Below are positions 25,064 through 37,639 of a stretch of 64,000 bases of DNA, one piece after another (position 1 is the stretch's first letter; each line of letters starts with the position of its first letter). The notes beneath the pieces are model-generated. The model did no database searches and was not told the DNA's origin. It saw nothing but the letters and a program-made list of their open reading frames with translations. This stretch comes from Phragmites australis (taxonomy: Eukaryota; Streptophyta; Magnoliopsida; Poales; Poaceae): positions 31,570,001 through 31,634,000 of the forward strand of contig NC_084927.1 in NCBI RefSeq assembly GCF_958298935.1. The letters are read 5' to 3'. The position numbers were made by a program, and so were the translations under genes.

Positions 25064-26190
25064 GTACACACATACATATATACATGAGTACATAGACCCA
25101 CATGTGGTATAACCGCCCTAGGAGCTTCCCTGCCTTGGCTAAAGTCATGACAATAGCACTAATAGAACGCACCCTTCGCCCGCTTGTGGCTGAAAAGCGC
25201 GAGGAGGGTCGAGAAGTCAAGGAGCCAAAAGGCTTGATCAATACTGTACAGCTTGCAGAGTTTCACTAGCTCCAAAAGACTTGACCGATCTTGCACAAGA
25301 CTGGTGCAAGAATCGAGATCAACCTCGTCTCTGGCTACCACCATAGGGGGTTCCGGTCGGCCCAACCTTTGATGAGCCCACCGCGTCCACGGCTAAGGGG
25401 GTGACGAACTACCCCCATTAGCCTTATCGTCAGCTCCACCTTTGGCTATCGCTAGGGGCTCGCTGATAGCCCCCTCGGCCATGTCGTCGACTCTGTATCC
25501 AGCTTCCGCCGTCGGGGTCTCCGGACGGCTCCACCTCTTTCACCCACGTAGTCGACTCCATCTCCAACTTTGTTGGTGGAAGTCATTTTCTTTCACCAAT
25601 AATCACATCAATGAGGATCATCCTGACAAGATTAATGGTTGATATAAATTTGCTTCCCTGATCATGCTGCGGCGTTTTTCAATTCAGTCTGACACTTTTA
25701 TCTGATGTATCCATGATCTCATATTCTAGATTCGTTGGAGCACACACATAAACCCCGGGCAATCCTTGTAACATCTAAGTAGTATTTGCCAAAATCAGAT
25801 AAAACTGTTTCTAGAGCAGAGCATTATGCAAATTATTGATCTTCAAAAGCAAAACCGAGTTGTGTGTAGTCTGTTCGATCTTCCAGAGCCCCTTCTTTGT
25901 TGACGAAGCCACGTTCCTTGTCTCTCTTGCGATGGAAGTTCTAGAGTTTAGATCGGGAATAGAAAGTATGTGCAAGGGTTTAGGAATTGGATTGGATTAG
26001 GGGTTGTATGATTTAAGATTAGTGTCGCTACGATGTCATGATTTGGAGGAGGCCTAATTTGATGAGTCTAGAGACCTGGTCTCATAGGATTTTTCTCTAG
26101 CGGTCCGGCACTGCGTGCAGCTGCAACGCACGGGGCAGTCAATGTGGCAGAACCCACGGCTCCCAGCTCCCCGCGCCCTCGTGTACCCTG

Positions 26191-26200
26191 TATATAATAA
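26191..26200 (+). promoter_or_regulatory. Putative TATA box of the DUF241 gene
   Basis: TATATAATAA, about 157 bp upstream of the ATG at 26357, at the point where AT-leaning upstream DNA turns into GC-rich leader. Confidence 0.6.
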
Positions 26201-26356
26201 AGCACACGATACCCCCGTCGCCTTGCAGGCACCCTACACGCACGCCTTCCGCGCGCGTTCCCAGGTCCCAGCTCCACCTTTAAAATCCCGCCTCCGCTTC
26301 GCCATTCGGCACGGCAAAAACATTGGAATACACCACACCGCGCGGCCAGAACCGCG

Positions 26357-27412
26357 ATGGCCGGGTACCAACGCACCATCTCGTTCCCGGCCCGAAAGCC
26401 CGCAGCGGACACCTTTGCGTTGGCAACCGCGAGCGACAAGCTGGCCGCGTACCGGATCCGTTCGGCCAGCCTCCCCTGCCGCTTCCACCCGTTGCTGCTG
26501 CAGCTCGACGAAGACGTAGCCGCGCTGCGCCTGGTGATCGGCCAGTCGCCACCCTCCACTGACGCGCCGACGGCGTCGTCCCTGTCCGCGGCCGCGTCGC
26601 AGGTCGGCCGGGTGCTCGTGTCGCTCCCCGAGCTGCTGCACCACCCGCAGGCGCAGGAGCCGCTGCGCCGGCTGGGGAGGTCGCCGTTCGCGGAGCGGCT
26701 GCTCGACGACTTCCTCCGCCTCGCGGACGCGCACGGCAGCTTCCGCCAGGCGCTGGTCGCGCTCGCCGCGCTCCAGGCGGACACGCGAGCCGCGCTGCGG
26801 CGCGGCGACCCCGCGAGGCTGGCGTCGGCGTCGCGCGCGCAGCGACGCGGTGGGCGCGACCTCCCCCGCCTTGCGGCCGCCGTCCGCGCCGTGGCTGGCA
26901 AGCCCCCCACGCTGCTGCCGGAGGACCTCCCCGCCGACACCGCGGCCCTCGCAGCCGCGGTGGCCGACGCGACCGTCGCTGTGGCATACGGCTCCGCGGC
27001 CGTCTTCTCCGGCCTGTCCTCCCTCTCCAACTCCGCCGCCGCCGTTCGTGTCGACGTCGCCTCCACGTCGTGCTGGATCACCGCCCCGGCAAAGTTCACC
27101 GCCTCATCAGACGCACCGAGAACCAACCACCACCGCATATGGTGGGTGGCCGACCTCGTGCGCTGGATGTCGCGCGCGAAGCGGCGGTCCGCCGAGAAGC
27201 AAAACGGCGGCGACGACGACGAGTCTGCCACCGTGCAACTCCGGTCCGATGCCCGCATGAAGCCGGAGGAGAGGGCGCATAAGGCGGCATTCGAGCGCCA
27301 CGAGAACTTGGAACGGTGCATCGCCAACGTCGACGGCAGCGGCGAGAAGGTGTTCCGGGCTTTGGTCAACACTAGAGTCTCGTTGCTCAACATTCTGAGC
27401 CCGAGCTTCTGA
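26357..27412 (+). CDS. DUF241 (BPS1/BYPASS1-like) protein, intronless, 351 aa
   Basis: Plant-specific DUF241 protein, related to BYPASS1-type proteins; the molecular role of most members is unknown. It is one uninterrupted GC-rich exon, as is usual in this family. The ATG has a favourable context (GCGATGGCC). The N-terminus has the family signature RSASLPCRFHPLLLQLDED at about residues 34-52, followed by alanine/leucine-rich helices (LPELLHHP, SFRQALVALAALQADTRAALRR). The C-terminus has the conserved acidic-basic helix and ends with ALVNTRVSLLNILS, the family hallmark. No signal peptide is seen. Residues 270-300 form a charged linker (KRRSAEKQNGGDDDE). A long minus-strand frame across the same DNA is a GC-bias shadow. 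Length is typical. Confidence 0.9.
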   Translation: MAGYQRTISFPARKPAADTFALATASDKLAAYRIRSASLPCRFHPLLLQLDEDVAALRLVIGQSPPSTDAPTASSLSAAASQVGRVLVSLPELLHHPQAQEPLRRLGRSPFAERLLDDFLRLADAHGSFRQALVALAALQADTRAALRRGDPARLASASRAQRRGGRDLPRLAAAVRAVAGKPPTLLPEDLPADTAALAAAVADATVAVAYGSAAVFSGLSSLSNSAAAVRVDVASTSCWITAPAKFTASSDAPRTNHHRIWWVADLVRWMSRAKRRSAEKQNGGDDDESATVQLRSDARMKPEERAHKAAFERHENLERCIANVDGSGEKVFRALVNTRVSLLNILSPSF

Positions 27413-27429
27413 TGTCCGAAGACTCCGAA

Positions 27430-29480
27430 CCACTCGAATTAAAATTTCAGACTTTTTGTCTTAGTTTGTATGCTTCGACAAAATTTGTACATATAGTAAA
27501 TTATCGTCCCGGATCCAATATGCTCGTTCCCCTGCATCTTTCAAGAGATTTGAAACCAAGCGTTCTAAATTGCAAAAGTCGGAATTTTGGCCATGTTCTT
27601 GTCAACAACCGATCGAATCCTAATGCAGCGCATTCTTCCACAAAGTCTTCGTCCTCGGCAATATCCAGGCTGACAACCAGCAGTTAGATTGAGCGAAAAT
27701 TTTGCCTCTTGGGGAGTACAAACAGAATATACCTGGTGCTCCTTTGGCAAATCCGCTGAAGAATTTTGGTCGCCCATGGCTACAGCCGCCATACCCGGTT
27801 ACAGCACGTTATTTCTGATCCAAATGGTGCAGTTCTACCACAAAAGACGTCAGATATCTGAACCAAACTCCTCCGTACAAGACTGGAATCTAATCCATAC
27901 CAGAAACACTAGGAATTTGACGTTCATCCATCCCTTAGTAACCACCGTTCAGAAATAATATACGTATTTTTTTTAAAAAAATCAATTTTCTATACTTTGA
28001 TTAATATTTAATTAAATTATAATAATGTATAGTGCATAAAAATTGTATAATTGGGTTTATAATTAAAAATATTGCATACTTATATACGTTTTGTAACTAT
28101 AAATGATATATTTAATGAGCAAATTTTAGTTAAAATCTAACTTCAAAGATCTAGCTTTAAAAAAATACGTCTACTATTTCTAAATCAAAAGAATGTTATA
28201 TTTAAAGACTGTAACATCACGAGCACTGCAGTATACAATACAGACTACTATTTTCCGATCCAATGGTGCCTTATCACCTGAATCTTACTGTCTTGTTGGC
28301 CGATTTGCCTATTGCCATCACAACTCGAGGCCACAGGAATGGTGGATCATCAGTACAGAACAATTATTTTTTGCAGAAGTCGCAGGCTCTCGCTGCCCTA
28401 TGAATTGTGAATGAACGAGCCAGTCAAGTGCTCTCGGGTCCAGCTCGTGTCACCTCTGCTCCTTGCCGGGGACATGCTTCTCTGGTGACGGATGTGCGTT
28501 CGCGAGGACATAGCTGGATGCTTGCGCTTGTGCAGGGAGCACGCACCGGCGGCTCGATCGATGGACAGCTCCGCCCCTCTGGTACATGGCGTGCGTTCGG
28601 TGGGTCGGTGTGGATTCCTTCGCCCTTCCTCTACCTGCCCGTCCACGCCGCGCCTCATTTCAGAAAGACATCAAGGTGCCTTCCCTTCGTTCTCGGCAAA
28701 TAGTACCATGTGCATTTGTGCATCGCGATGCAAAGATGTGGGCAAGAGAGATACACAGCGCACATCCATCTTAGTGTCAAAGCAGCACATGTTTCTCCAA
28801 TGTTTAACTGACTATGCATACACAGCGTTGCAAGTTCAGTTTGAAACTTTGACGAATTGCAATCCTGATTTAGAAATATGGACGTACGAATCGGGCCATG
28901 AAGCCACGACCGGCACTGGGGGAGCTATCACTTGCAGCAACGACCTGCTCCACGCGGTTTGGCGAGAAGCATCAGTGCGTCGCACGTTATACGCGTAGCT
29001 TGCCCAGCCAACGCCATTGATCAACGCCCCCATGTACAAATAAGATCAAATCGTCGCAACGTCACATGCACGAAGCGACCGGGTTTCCATTGTTTAAGTC
29101 GAATGAAGCTAAGGTTAGATCGAATCGATCGCGTCTCACGTGGCCCGGGCACTGGCAGTGGCATACATGAAACGGGAACGCGCAGGGCTTGGCTGGCTGG
29201 TGCCCGACAAGGCTGCCCTCCCGAGTCTCCTCGGGCCCGCGTCGTGGATGTGAACTCGTTAGTTCCACGTAGGTCTGCACTGCAGCGCTCTCCTCTCGTT
29301 CCTTGGCTTGCCTTCGTCTTGGTCTCTGTGGTCTACTGGTCTGCGTCCTGGCTCTGGCTGTCGGGGCCGTGCCGTGTCGGCCGGGTGTTCGGAGTTTGGA
29401 TCCCACGCAGCAGCGCGTCCCCGTGCCTGGCTTAGCTCCTCTCCTAGACTCCTGCAGCTTTTAGTCAGATCCATTTTTTT
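27430..29480. other. Intergenic downstream of the DUF241 gene
   Basis: 27430-27960 probably holds the 3' untranslated region and then unannotated sequence. 27960-28200 is strongly AT-rich. 28400-29450 is GC-richer with overlapping frames on both strands but no recognisable domain. I see no gene. Confidence 0.4.
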
Positions 29481-29681
29481 TAAGGATTTAGGGTATGTAG
29501 AGCTCTTCTGATTTAAATTTTTTTAAGAAAGTGATTCTTTAAAAGAAGTAATTTCAGTGGTTCAAATTTATTTTTTAATGATTCTTTAGAGTAACTCTAC
29601 AGAGAAAATAATTCTACATGAAAAGTGAATTAGAAAAAGCTACTTTTTTTTAGCTCCTATCATCTAGTTTATTTCAGGGAT

Positions 29682-30506
29682 TGTTGGTGGAAATACCACG
29701 ACCATAGATATTGTAGGGAGTTACCATCAAGTACTCCTTCGGAGCCCTAGGGCCCTAGACCCCCTGTGGCAATCAGGGCCTCCAGAGCCCGTGAGCCTTC
29801 TCGGTCACCGACTCTCGGAGCTTGAGGGGGCTAGCTGACCCACGACGCCCCTTGATCTGGCCGTCTAAGCTCAAAGACACTCCGACCATGACCCATCTGG
29901 ATCCTTGGCTTCGGATGGACCCAAAGACCCCAACCTAGGAGTACCCCGGAGGCCCGAAGACCCCTGACCTTCGGAGACCGCAGACTCCTGGAGGCTAGAA
30001 GAAGGAAGCGGAGTGTCTAGTAAAGATCAGCGGAAGCAGGCCCGTCGGCCATGTGATGTCTGCAATGAGATGACCGACATTTAATGCCGGTCATGTGGTG
30101 ACCACCTTAACACTCCAGGAGCAACTGGTGACCAACCTGGCACGTTAGATATTGCGGCGCCGCAATGGGTGACTAAGGTTGCCACTTCTTCCTGCCATGG
30201 TTAAAAAATATCCTCCAAGTAGGGTTATAGTAATTTTACCAAGGCCTAGGCCATGTTGCCCGGTCGCCCCTAGGTCCCTATTACATAGGGGAAACATGTA
30301 TTTATCTTGGTAGTGGCGTGATTGTGTACTCATACTCTGAATGTCATTATAAATATAGACATATAGGCATCAGGCTAGGACACAGATTTTTACTATCACC
30401 GTATTGGGTATTTATTTTCTCTCTACTTCTTCTACAAGCTTGAGGCACTCCTGTAAGTGAGCCTTTGTCGCACTTTATTTGTGGAAGACATTTTCTTTCA
30501 CCAACA
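29682..30506 (+). repeat. 5' LTR, 825 bp
   Basis: Starts TGTTGGTGGAAATACC and ends TTTCTTTCACCAACA, so the ends are an inverted TGTTGGTG/CACCAACA pair. It aligns along its length with 36687-37514. Confidence 0.8.
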
Positions 30507-32459
30507 GTTACGTCATCCGTGGGGAGGAATATATAAGTACTAGGAGAGGTAGGATGTCATCAGAGAAGGAGGCCACCTGGGCACTAGCCCAGACGACTAG
30601 CTCTACTATCACACTTGTGTGAAGGTCGGCGCAGTAGTCGTAGCCAAGCACTCAATGTGCCACCACCAGTTCCACAGATAGGTGGAACGGGGGCCCGTGG
30701 CTACCGCTGAACCGATCACAACCACGGCGGTGGTTGGCATAGGGGGCAGAGTTGTCTCGGAGGCTTTTCAGCAGCAATACAGCGAAGAGCTTGTTGTACC
30801 ACAAGGGGCTACGGCTGAGGCCACGGCTGTGTAGGCCACCCTCTGATGGTTCTGGGCGCTAAAACCTAGGGGCAGTTGTGCTTGGACCCAGCCCTAAGAT
30901 GACTTTTGTGACGACATCTAGGACACTTTCGTAGAACCATTGTCCTCTAAAAGCTTGTTCGTTCGGCAACCTCCTTGGCCTCCCTCGGCGAAAAGGGGCA
31001 CCGAGGAGGCCATGGGGTCCGAAGTGCGCAAATCTCACCAACGATGTAGGCGGCACGGTCGGGGGTGCTAAGTCTCCTCCCCTGAACGACGACGCGCCCA
31101 AGGTCAATTGCCAACGGAGGGGCACTGGTGCACTCTACATAGGGTTGGACGTGCCCATAATACCGAGGACTACCAAACACTGGTAACATTCCAGCAAGGG
31201 TACATCGAGAGGTAGGCGGCACACACAGTAGGGAAAGGAACTGATCGTAGGCCTGGAGTAGGCCACTGAGCCCCTCGACTAGCTCTGTCGACTCAAACTA
31301 CGCCACCAAAGGTGCAGCACACAAGCGGTGAAGAATCACCGATGGCCCCTTGAAATGGCATCGGTGAACTACACATGTGGGGGCAGTCGTGTAGGGGCAA
31401 CCAGGCTTGAGCCCTTGCGACTTCTGCCTCCAAAAAACATCATGGGGCGAATCATCCCCCTCACTAATGCTCTAAATAGTTGCATCCAGCATCGTCAAAC
31501 ATCAAACGTGACATGGGAGGCCTCGCCCAGGTCTCTGGCCGCTCCGAAGGCCCAGGCAGGGCCCCTTTGGTGAAGGCCTGTTGGGCCTTGGCAGACAAGC
31601 TTCGGTTGCCCCATAGGTTCAAGTAGCCTTCCCCTTCAGCAGACAACCCACGTGGGAGGTGTCTGTCCCTCCACCGCCTCGATAGTTGCGGAGGCTTCCA
31701 AGCCTCCGGCCTTGCTATAAAGGCCCAGTTTAGGCCAAGGTATGCCCCACTGTAGACCTCTCCATTTCAGCCTTGCCATCTACTTTCGACCTTTACATAG
31801 CCATATAAAAGCCTCAATTTGGCGTATGATGAGAATAGTCATCCGAGCTAGTGACATTCCCTATTGCAGTTAGCTGTTCACCCATAACAATACATACAAA
31901 ACTTAAGTTATATCTTTGCTCAAATTGTGCCACATAGTGCACAGCAATCAAAACCTTTGCACCTCGAAAGCATAGCATCGGTCGCCTCGAGGTATCAAAA
32001 CCCTCCGCACCTCAAAAGCATTGCCTCGGTAGCATCGTGAATCAACTTATCGATTATCCCTAAAATTACCTCATTCCATGCATACATACATATGCATATA
32101 CATACACGAGGCATAATCACCTTAGATGCTTCCCTGCCATGGCTAAAGCCACGCCAATGGCGCTGATAAAACACGCTCTCCGCCCGCTCGCAATCAAAAG
32201 ACGTGAGCGGGTTAGGGGAATGATGCTTCGCGTGATGCACACTATGTAGTGTGCATAAGATGCAAGACACGCCCTCCGCTTGCTCGTAGCCGAAAAGCGC
32301 GAGGGAGGCTGGGGAGTCTCTGAGTCAAAAGGCTTCGACGATCCTGTGTAGGAGGTAGAAATTTTCTAACTCTATCAAAATGCATTATTTTTAAGACAAT
32401 TACAGGAACAAGGCAGGGGCTAAGATAACAAGAAGTTTGAGTGGGAGTCGGAATATGCT

Positions 32460-33130
32460 AGCTTTGGCCATCGCTGCAGGGCTCTAGACGGCCCTAACTC
32501 TGTCGAGCCTCACCGCAACTAACCGCTGAAGGGGCCACAGACTGTCTCCCTTGGCCTCGCCCTCGACTCCATCTTCGACTACCGTCACGGGGGGCACTGG
32601 GCGATCCTGCCTCCGTAGAGCCTCGCCATGTATACCGCTGATGGGGGTAACAGACCCCCCCGCTCAACCTTGGCATTGACTCTGCCTCAGGCCACACCAT
32701 GATGCCCTAGCCGGTCCTGCCTCTGTAGAGCCTCACCGCGTATATCGCTGAGGGGGTAGTGGACTGTCCCCCTTAGCCTCGCCATCAACTTTGCCTCCGG
32801 CTTCATCACGACACTCCGGACGGCCTCATCTCTGTCGAGCATCACCGTGACTACATGTTGAGGGGGTAGTGGAACCCCCCTTAGTCTCGCCATCGACTCC
32901 GCCTCTGGCCATGCTACGACGCTTCGGCCAGCCTTGCCTCCGTCAAGCCTTACTGCATCTACCGACGTGGGGCCCCGATAGCCCTGCCTCCGTTGATCCT
33001 CGCTGTGGCCAGTGCTGAGGGGGTAGCTGACTTCCTCCCACGGCCTTGCCTTTAACTTCACTTGTGGCCACCATCGCACCGCACCGAATGGCCCTTCCTT
33101 CGCTGAACTTCGCCGTCCCTCAGCTCCGCT
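32460..33130. repeat. Degenerate GC-rich tandem repeat in the LTR element
   Basis: Variants of GCCTCCGTAGAGCCTCACCG, GCTGAGGGGGTAG and CTTAGCCTCGCCATCGACT recur about every 120-150 bp. They are related in wording to the array at 34640-36410. Confidence 0.6.
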
Positions 33131-33754
33131 GTCGTCTACGCCTCCACCATAAGCATAAGTGCTTGCAACTTCCACCATAGGTGTAAAAGTCTAAAAATTC
33201 TACCATAAGGGTTGAGGCTTGAATCCTCCAAAGGTCCCTACCTCGGTCGACTCGAGGTCCAAACCTGTGTGAGTTTTTGTCGCCCTAGTCGCACCTAAGA
33301 CACTAAGAGCGCACCTATAATCGCACACTCCGTCCGTAAACAACCGTAAGGTGCGTGAGCCAGGAAAAGGGAAGTTTCTGGAGCCTAGGTGCTAGAGAAC
33401 ACGTCTGGCCCCATCATGACACTTCTTTTCCTAAATCTGAGGATCAAGGAAGATGTTCTTCCGGATCAAACCCGGTTTGCTCGGAGGATCGCCTGACACT
33501 TCGATTAAGAAAAAAAGCACTACAAATTAATCATGAAATAGCAAACAGATCTAAGGATGATAGTATATTAATAATTTCACATGCAAAAGATGCGCACATG
33601 CCTCTCTGAGTTCCAGGTACTCCAGACTACTCGAGAGAAAAAACACCAAAAAAGAATAGGGAAGGAAACCGCAAGGTCCTAAAAGCGATGCATGCGCTTC
33701 ATGTGCGGCCTACCACTGCGGAAACTAATGCAGTAGCCGGCCCCAGAGCTGTCA

Positions 33755-33935
33755 CGGGATGAAGAGGAGCAGGAGGACTCCTCCTCGGCCTCCTCTCCCT
33801 CCTACTTGGTCTTCTCTACCTTGGACACCTCCTTCTCCTTCTCTTCTACCTTATCCTCCTCGTCAATCTCCTTCTCCAGGAGATCCTAGTCGATCTCCTC
33901 CTCATCATTGAAGATATCGACGATCTCGGTAGGAA
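33755..33935 (-). pseudogene. Acidic, Glu/Lys-rich coding relic inside the LTR element
   Basis: Read on the minus strand this CT-biased block gives stretches such as DLLEKEIDEEDKVEEKEKEV and EGEEAEEESSCSSSSR, broken by in-frame stops. It may be the remnant of a captured or element-encoded acidic domain, or only a purine-rich simple sequence. No family can be named. Confidence 0.35.
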
Positions 33936-34639
33936 AAACCATGAAGGTTGGGGATCGAGATGGAGCAACAGGCAGTAGCCCTATCAGTGAGGGCAAGATC
34001 ACGTAGCCTGGCGCCAACTCCAAATTGGGATAAGGGCCCTTTAGGTTGCCTGCCCCGATGGTGCCACGGCTGGCGGAACCAGCGTCGACATCAGGGGTGG
34101 CCCAGCCCCTACCAGATCACTCGAGATCATCGACATCTCCGACGATGAAGAGAAAGAAAATGCCGTGATCAACCAAGGAGGATCGCCTCCTTACCCTACA
34201 AAGGCAATAGTGAATGGCTAGCTAAGTGAACCCCTGCTTATATAGCCTGGCCGGCCATTAACATGTGCCACAGGATGGAAGCAGAATCGCCATGGGTGTC
34301 ATTTCACGGCTTTCCTAGTTACTGCTCTGGGGGCCCATGGCCATGCCATAGTCCAAACTGCACATGTGGCAGCATCCCATGTTAATGCTCTGGTTTTTTT
34401 TTTTGCATAAACGTCTCGTCATGTTTATTGCTCAAGCCTCTTTTGGCGTATGCAAGGGCTGTTGGCACAATACCACAAAGAAACTGACGTGTTACCCCAT
34501 CAGATGCACTGCCATTGCCTGGCGTCATCATTTACTCGTGCCAGAAAAATAGGAGAATATCTCGCCTCCACACACAATCCCCACTATGACAATTCAAATG
34601 GTGAGAAGACTCACCGTTAGAGAGCATGCTCGGACTACC

Positions 34640-36410
34640 TAGAGGCTTCGGAGCCCGTCGTCCCCCTCAAAGCTCACTGGTCTTCGGCTCTAACGCCGAC
34701 TACACCTCCGGCCTCACCGTAGGCTTTGGAGCTCGTCATCTGCGTCGACCCTCACCGTGGCTAGCGCTAAGGGGGTCACAGACTTCCTCCCTCAACAACA
34801 TCGTCAATTTCATCTCTGACTACCTTGCAAGGCTTCGAGCTCGTCATTTCCGTCAAACTTCATTGATCTTCGGCTCTGACGTTGACTACGCCTCCGACCT
34901 CGGCTTAGGCTTTGGAAGTCACCATCTTTGTCGACACACGTCGTGGCCCATGCTATGGGGTCGCTCCTCCCTCAGTACCACCATCGACTTTTTCTCTGAC
35001 CATCATGCTAGGCTTCGAAGCTCGTCGTCACCGTCAAACCCCATTGGTCTTTGGCTTCGATGTTGACTACACCTCTAGCCTCAGCGTAGGCTTCAGAGCT
35101 CGTCATCTCCATTGACCCACACCACGACTATCATTGATGGGGGTCGTAGACTTCCTCCCTCAGCGCCATCATCGACTTCATCTCCGACCACCTTGCTAGG
35201 CTTTAGAGCTTGTCGTCTTCATCAAACCTCACTAGTCTTCAGCTCCAACGTTGACTACACCTCTGGCCGTGGTGTAGGCTTTGAAACTCGTCATCTCTGT
35301 TGACCCTCACCGCGGCCAGCGCTGAGGGGGTCGCAGACTTCCTCCCTCAGTGCCACCGTCGACTTTGTCTCTGACCACTTTGCTAGGCTCTGAAGCTCGT
35401 CATCTCTGTCAAACCTCGCCACGGCTTGTGCTAAGGGGATCATAGAATTCCTCCCTCAGCACCACTGTTAACTCCATCTCTGATCACCTTGCTAGGCTTT
35501 GCTACCTGTCATCTCCGTCAAACCTCATTGGTCTTCGGCTCCGACATTGGCTACGCCTCCATCCTCGACGTAGACTTCGGAGCTCATCATCTCCATGGAC
35601 CCCCGCCAAACCAGCGTTGAGGGGGGTCACAGACTTTCTTCCTCAGCTCTGTCATCGACTTGAATTCCGATCACCTTGATAGGCTTCAGAGCCTATCATC
35701 TCCGTCAAACCTCGTCGGTCTTCAGCTCCAATGTCGACTATGCCTCCGGCCTTGGTGTAGGCTTCGGAGCTCATCGTCTCCATCGATCCATGTCACGGCC
35801 AGCGCTGAGGGGGTCGCAGACTTCCTCCCTCGGCGCCAACGTCGACTTTAATTCCTATGACCTTGCTAGTCTTCGGTGCTCGTCATCTCCGTAAAACCTC
35901 GCTGGTCTTTGGCTCCGATGTTGGCTATGCCTCCGGCCTCCACGTAGGCTTCGGAGCTCCTCGTCTCCATCGACCCACACCACAGCTAGCATTGAGGGGC
36001 TCATAGGCTTCCTCCCTCAGCATCACCATCGACTTCAATTCTGATCACCTTGCTAGGCTTCGGTGCCCATCATCTTTATCAAACCTCGCTGATCTTCAGC
36101 TCTAACTTTGGCTACACCTCCGGCCTCGGTGTAGGCTTCAGAGCTCGTCATCTCCGTCGACCCATGCCATGGCCAATGCTGAGAGGGTAATAGACTTCCT
36201 CCCTCGACACCACCATGTACTTCGTCTCCAACAAGCCTTGCCACTCTTCAGCTCTGATGTCAATTGCGCCTCCGGCTTCTACCTTGAGGCTCCGGAGCAC
36301 ATTGCCACCAACGACCCCTCTTTCGGTGACTGTTACTAGGCTTCGGGCGACCTCTCATCTGTCAAGCCTCTCTGCGGGGGGTCACGAGGTGCCTCCCTCA
36401 GCTCCCTCTA
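34640..36410. repeat. Tandem array, unit about 185 bp, about nine copies
   Basis: The phrase GACTTCCTCCCTCAG and variants occur near 34780, 34963, 35147, 35335, 35447, 35630, 35818, 36010, 36193 and 36383: spacing about 183-192 bp, with one short interval of about 112 bp. Each unit also contains GGCTTCGGAGCTCGTCATC and GTCAAACCTC phrases. It occupies the place where gag-pol would be. Confidence 0.85.
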
Positions 36411-36686
36411 TCAGCTTCCCCCTCAAAAACCACAGTGGGACTTCAGAGCATAGTCTTTGTCAAGCCTTGAAGCCCTTTGGTCCGTCTTCAGCCTTGTCAC
36501 TAAGCTTCAGACCACACCCTCTCCATTGAGCCTTGATGCCATCACTCATGGCCATCGCTAAGAGGTCAATCTGGGTGAAAAGCTGTTCGGATATCCTAAC
36601 TCGATGGCAGGGCTTGGGCTAGTTTCTTTTGCAATTTTGCATCCGTTCGCCCCTCCAGACCTTGAGGTCAGCGGATGAAGGGGTGC

Positions 36687-37514
36687 TATTGGGGGAAATA
36701 CCCCAGCCATAGATAATGTAAGAAGCCCCCATCAAGGACTCCTCCGGATCCCTAGGGCCCTGAACCCCCTACGACAACCAAGGCCTCCGAAGCTTATGAG
36801 CCTCCTCCTCCGGTCACCAACTCTCAGAGCCTAGGGAAGCTATCTGACCCCTGACGCCCCTTGGTTCGGCCAGTCTAAGCCCAAAGATACTCTGGCTCAA
36901 GACCCCTTCGGATCCCTAGCATCGGAACAGTCCCAAAGACCCGAGCCTAGGAGTCCCCCAAAGGCCCGGAGACCCTTGACCTTTGGAGGTCGCAGACTCC
37001 CGGAGGCTAGAGGAAGGAGGAAGAGTCCCTAATAAAGATCAGCGGAAGCATGCCCGTCGGCCACATGATGTTTGCCATGAGATGACTGGCATTTAATGTC
37101 GGTCATGTGGTGGCCACCTTGATACTCTAGGAGCAAGTGGTGACTGGCCTGACACGCTGGAAAATACGACACCGCAATGGACGACCAAGCTTGCCACCAC
37201 TTACTGTCATGGTTAGAAAATATCCTCCAAATAGGGTTATAGCATTTTTAGCTAGGTCTAGAGCATGCTGCCCGACCAGCCCTAGGTCCCTATTGCATAA
37301 GAGAAACGTGTATCATTATCCTGATAGGGGCATGATTGTATACCCACACCCTGAATGGCACTATAAACAGACTTGTAGCCATCAGGTCAGAACATATTTT
37401 TTTTACTATCACCGCATTGGGTATTCCTCTCTACTTCATCTTCAAGCTTGAGACACTCCTATAAGTGAGCTCTCGCCGTACTTTGTTTGTGAAAAATATT
37501 TTCTTTCACCAACA
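36687..37514 (+). repeat. 3' LTR, 828 bp
   Basis: Starts TATTGGGGGAAATACC and ends TTTCTTTCACCAACA. The first bases have lost the TG present in the 5' LTR. Confidence 0.8.
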
Positions 37515-37639
37515 GGGAATCACTCCCATAAAATTACCTTAAAAATTAAAAATTAAAAACTATTATTTAACAGAGCTTCCATTAATTTCACTCAAAGAGC
37601 TACTTAAGAGCTTTGCCAAACCGGCACTTACTCAGATCG

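Larger units (their letters stand above)
24370..25640 (+). mobile_element. Remnant related to the 29.7-37.5 kb LTR element
   Basis: The tetranucleotide tract, the phrase GCTTCCCTGCC(A/T)TGGCTAAAG and a following GAAAAGCGCGAG block occur in the same order here (24980-25230) and inside the LTR element (32080-32310). The right edge at 25570-25600 contains TGTTGGTGG and CATTTTCTTTCACCAA, matching the start and end of that element's LTR almost fused together. This suggests an internal fragment of a sister element with a deleted LTR. Confidence 0.55.
29677..37519 (+). mobile_element. Non-autonomous LTR retroelement (LARD-like), with TSDs
   Basis: Two related long terminal repeats (29682-30506 and 36687-37514) flank about 6.2 kb with no gag, protease, integrase or reverse transcriptase. 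Flanking pentamers are GGGAT (29677-29681) and GGGAA (37515-37519), a target duplication with one change. A TATA-like TTATAAATATAGAC near 30350, repeated as CTATAAACAGAC near 37361, gives plus orientation. A purine-rich GATGAAGGGG stretch sits just before the 3' LTR. The internal region carries degenerate GC-rich text, a tandem array (34640-36410) and an acidic coding relic on the minus strand (about 33755-33935). The LTRs differ by many substitutions, so the insertion is old. Confidence 0.75.

Noticed and set aside
24892..25101. Cys-Met-Tyr-Val repeat protein
   Set aside because: It is a translation of the (CATA)n microsatellite.
26068..27393. 441-codon minus-strand open frame opposite the DUF241 gene
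   Set aside because: It lies wholly across the GC-rich DUF241 exon. Its composition (Ala/Arg/Ser-rich) is what antisense reading of such an exon gives, and it has no domain.
36215..36529. Plus-strand 104-codon Ser/Pro/Leu-rich frame
   Set aside because: It is part of the 185-bp tandem array at the end of the LTR element interior.
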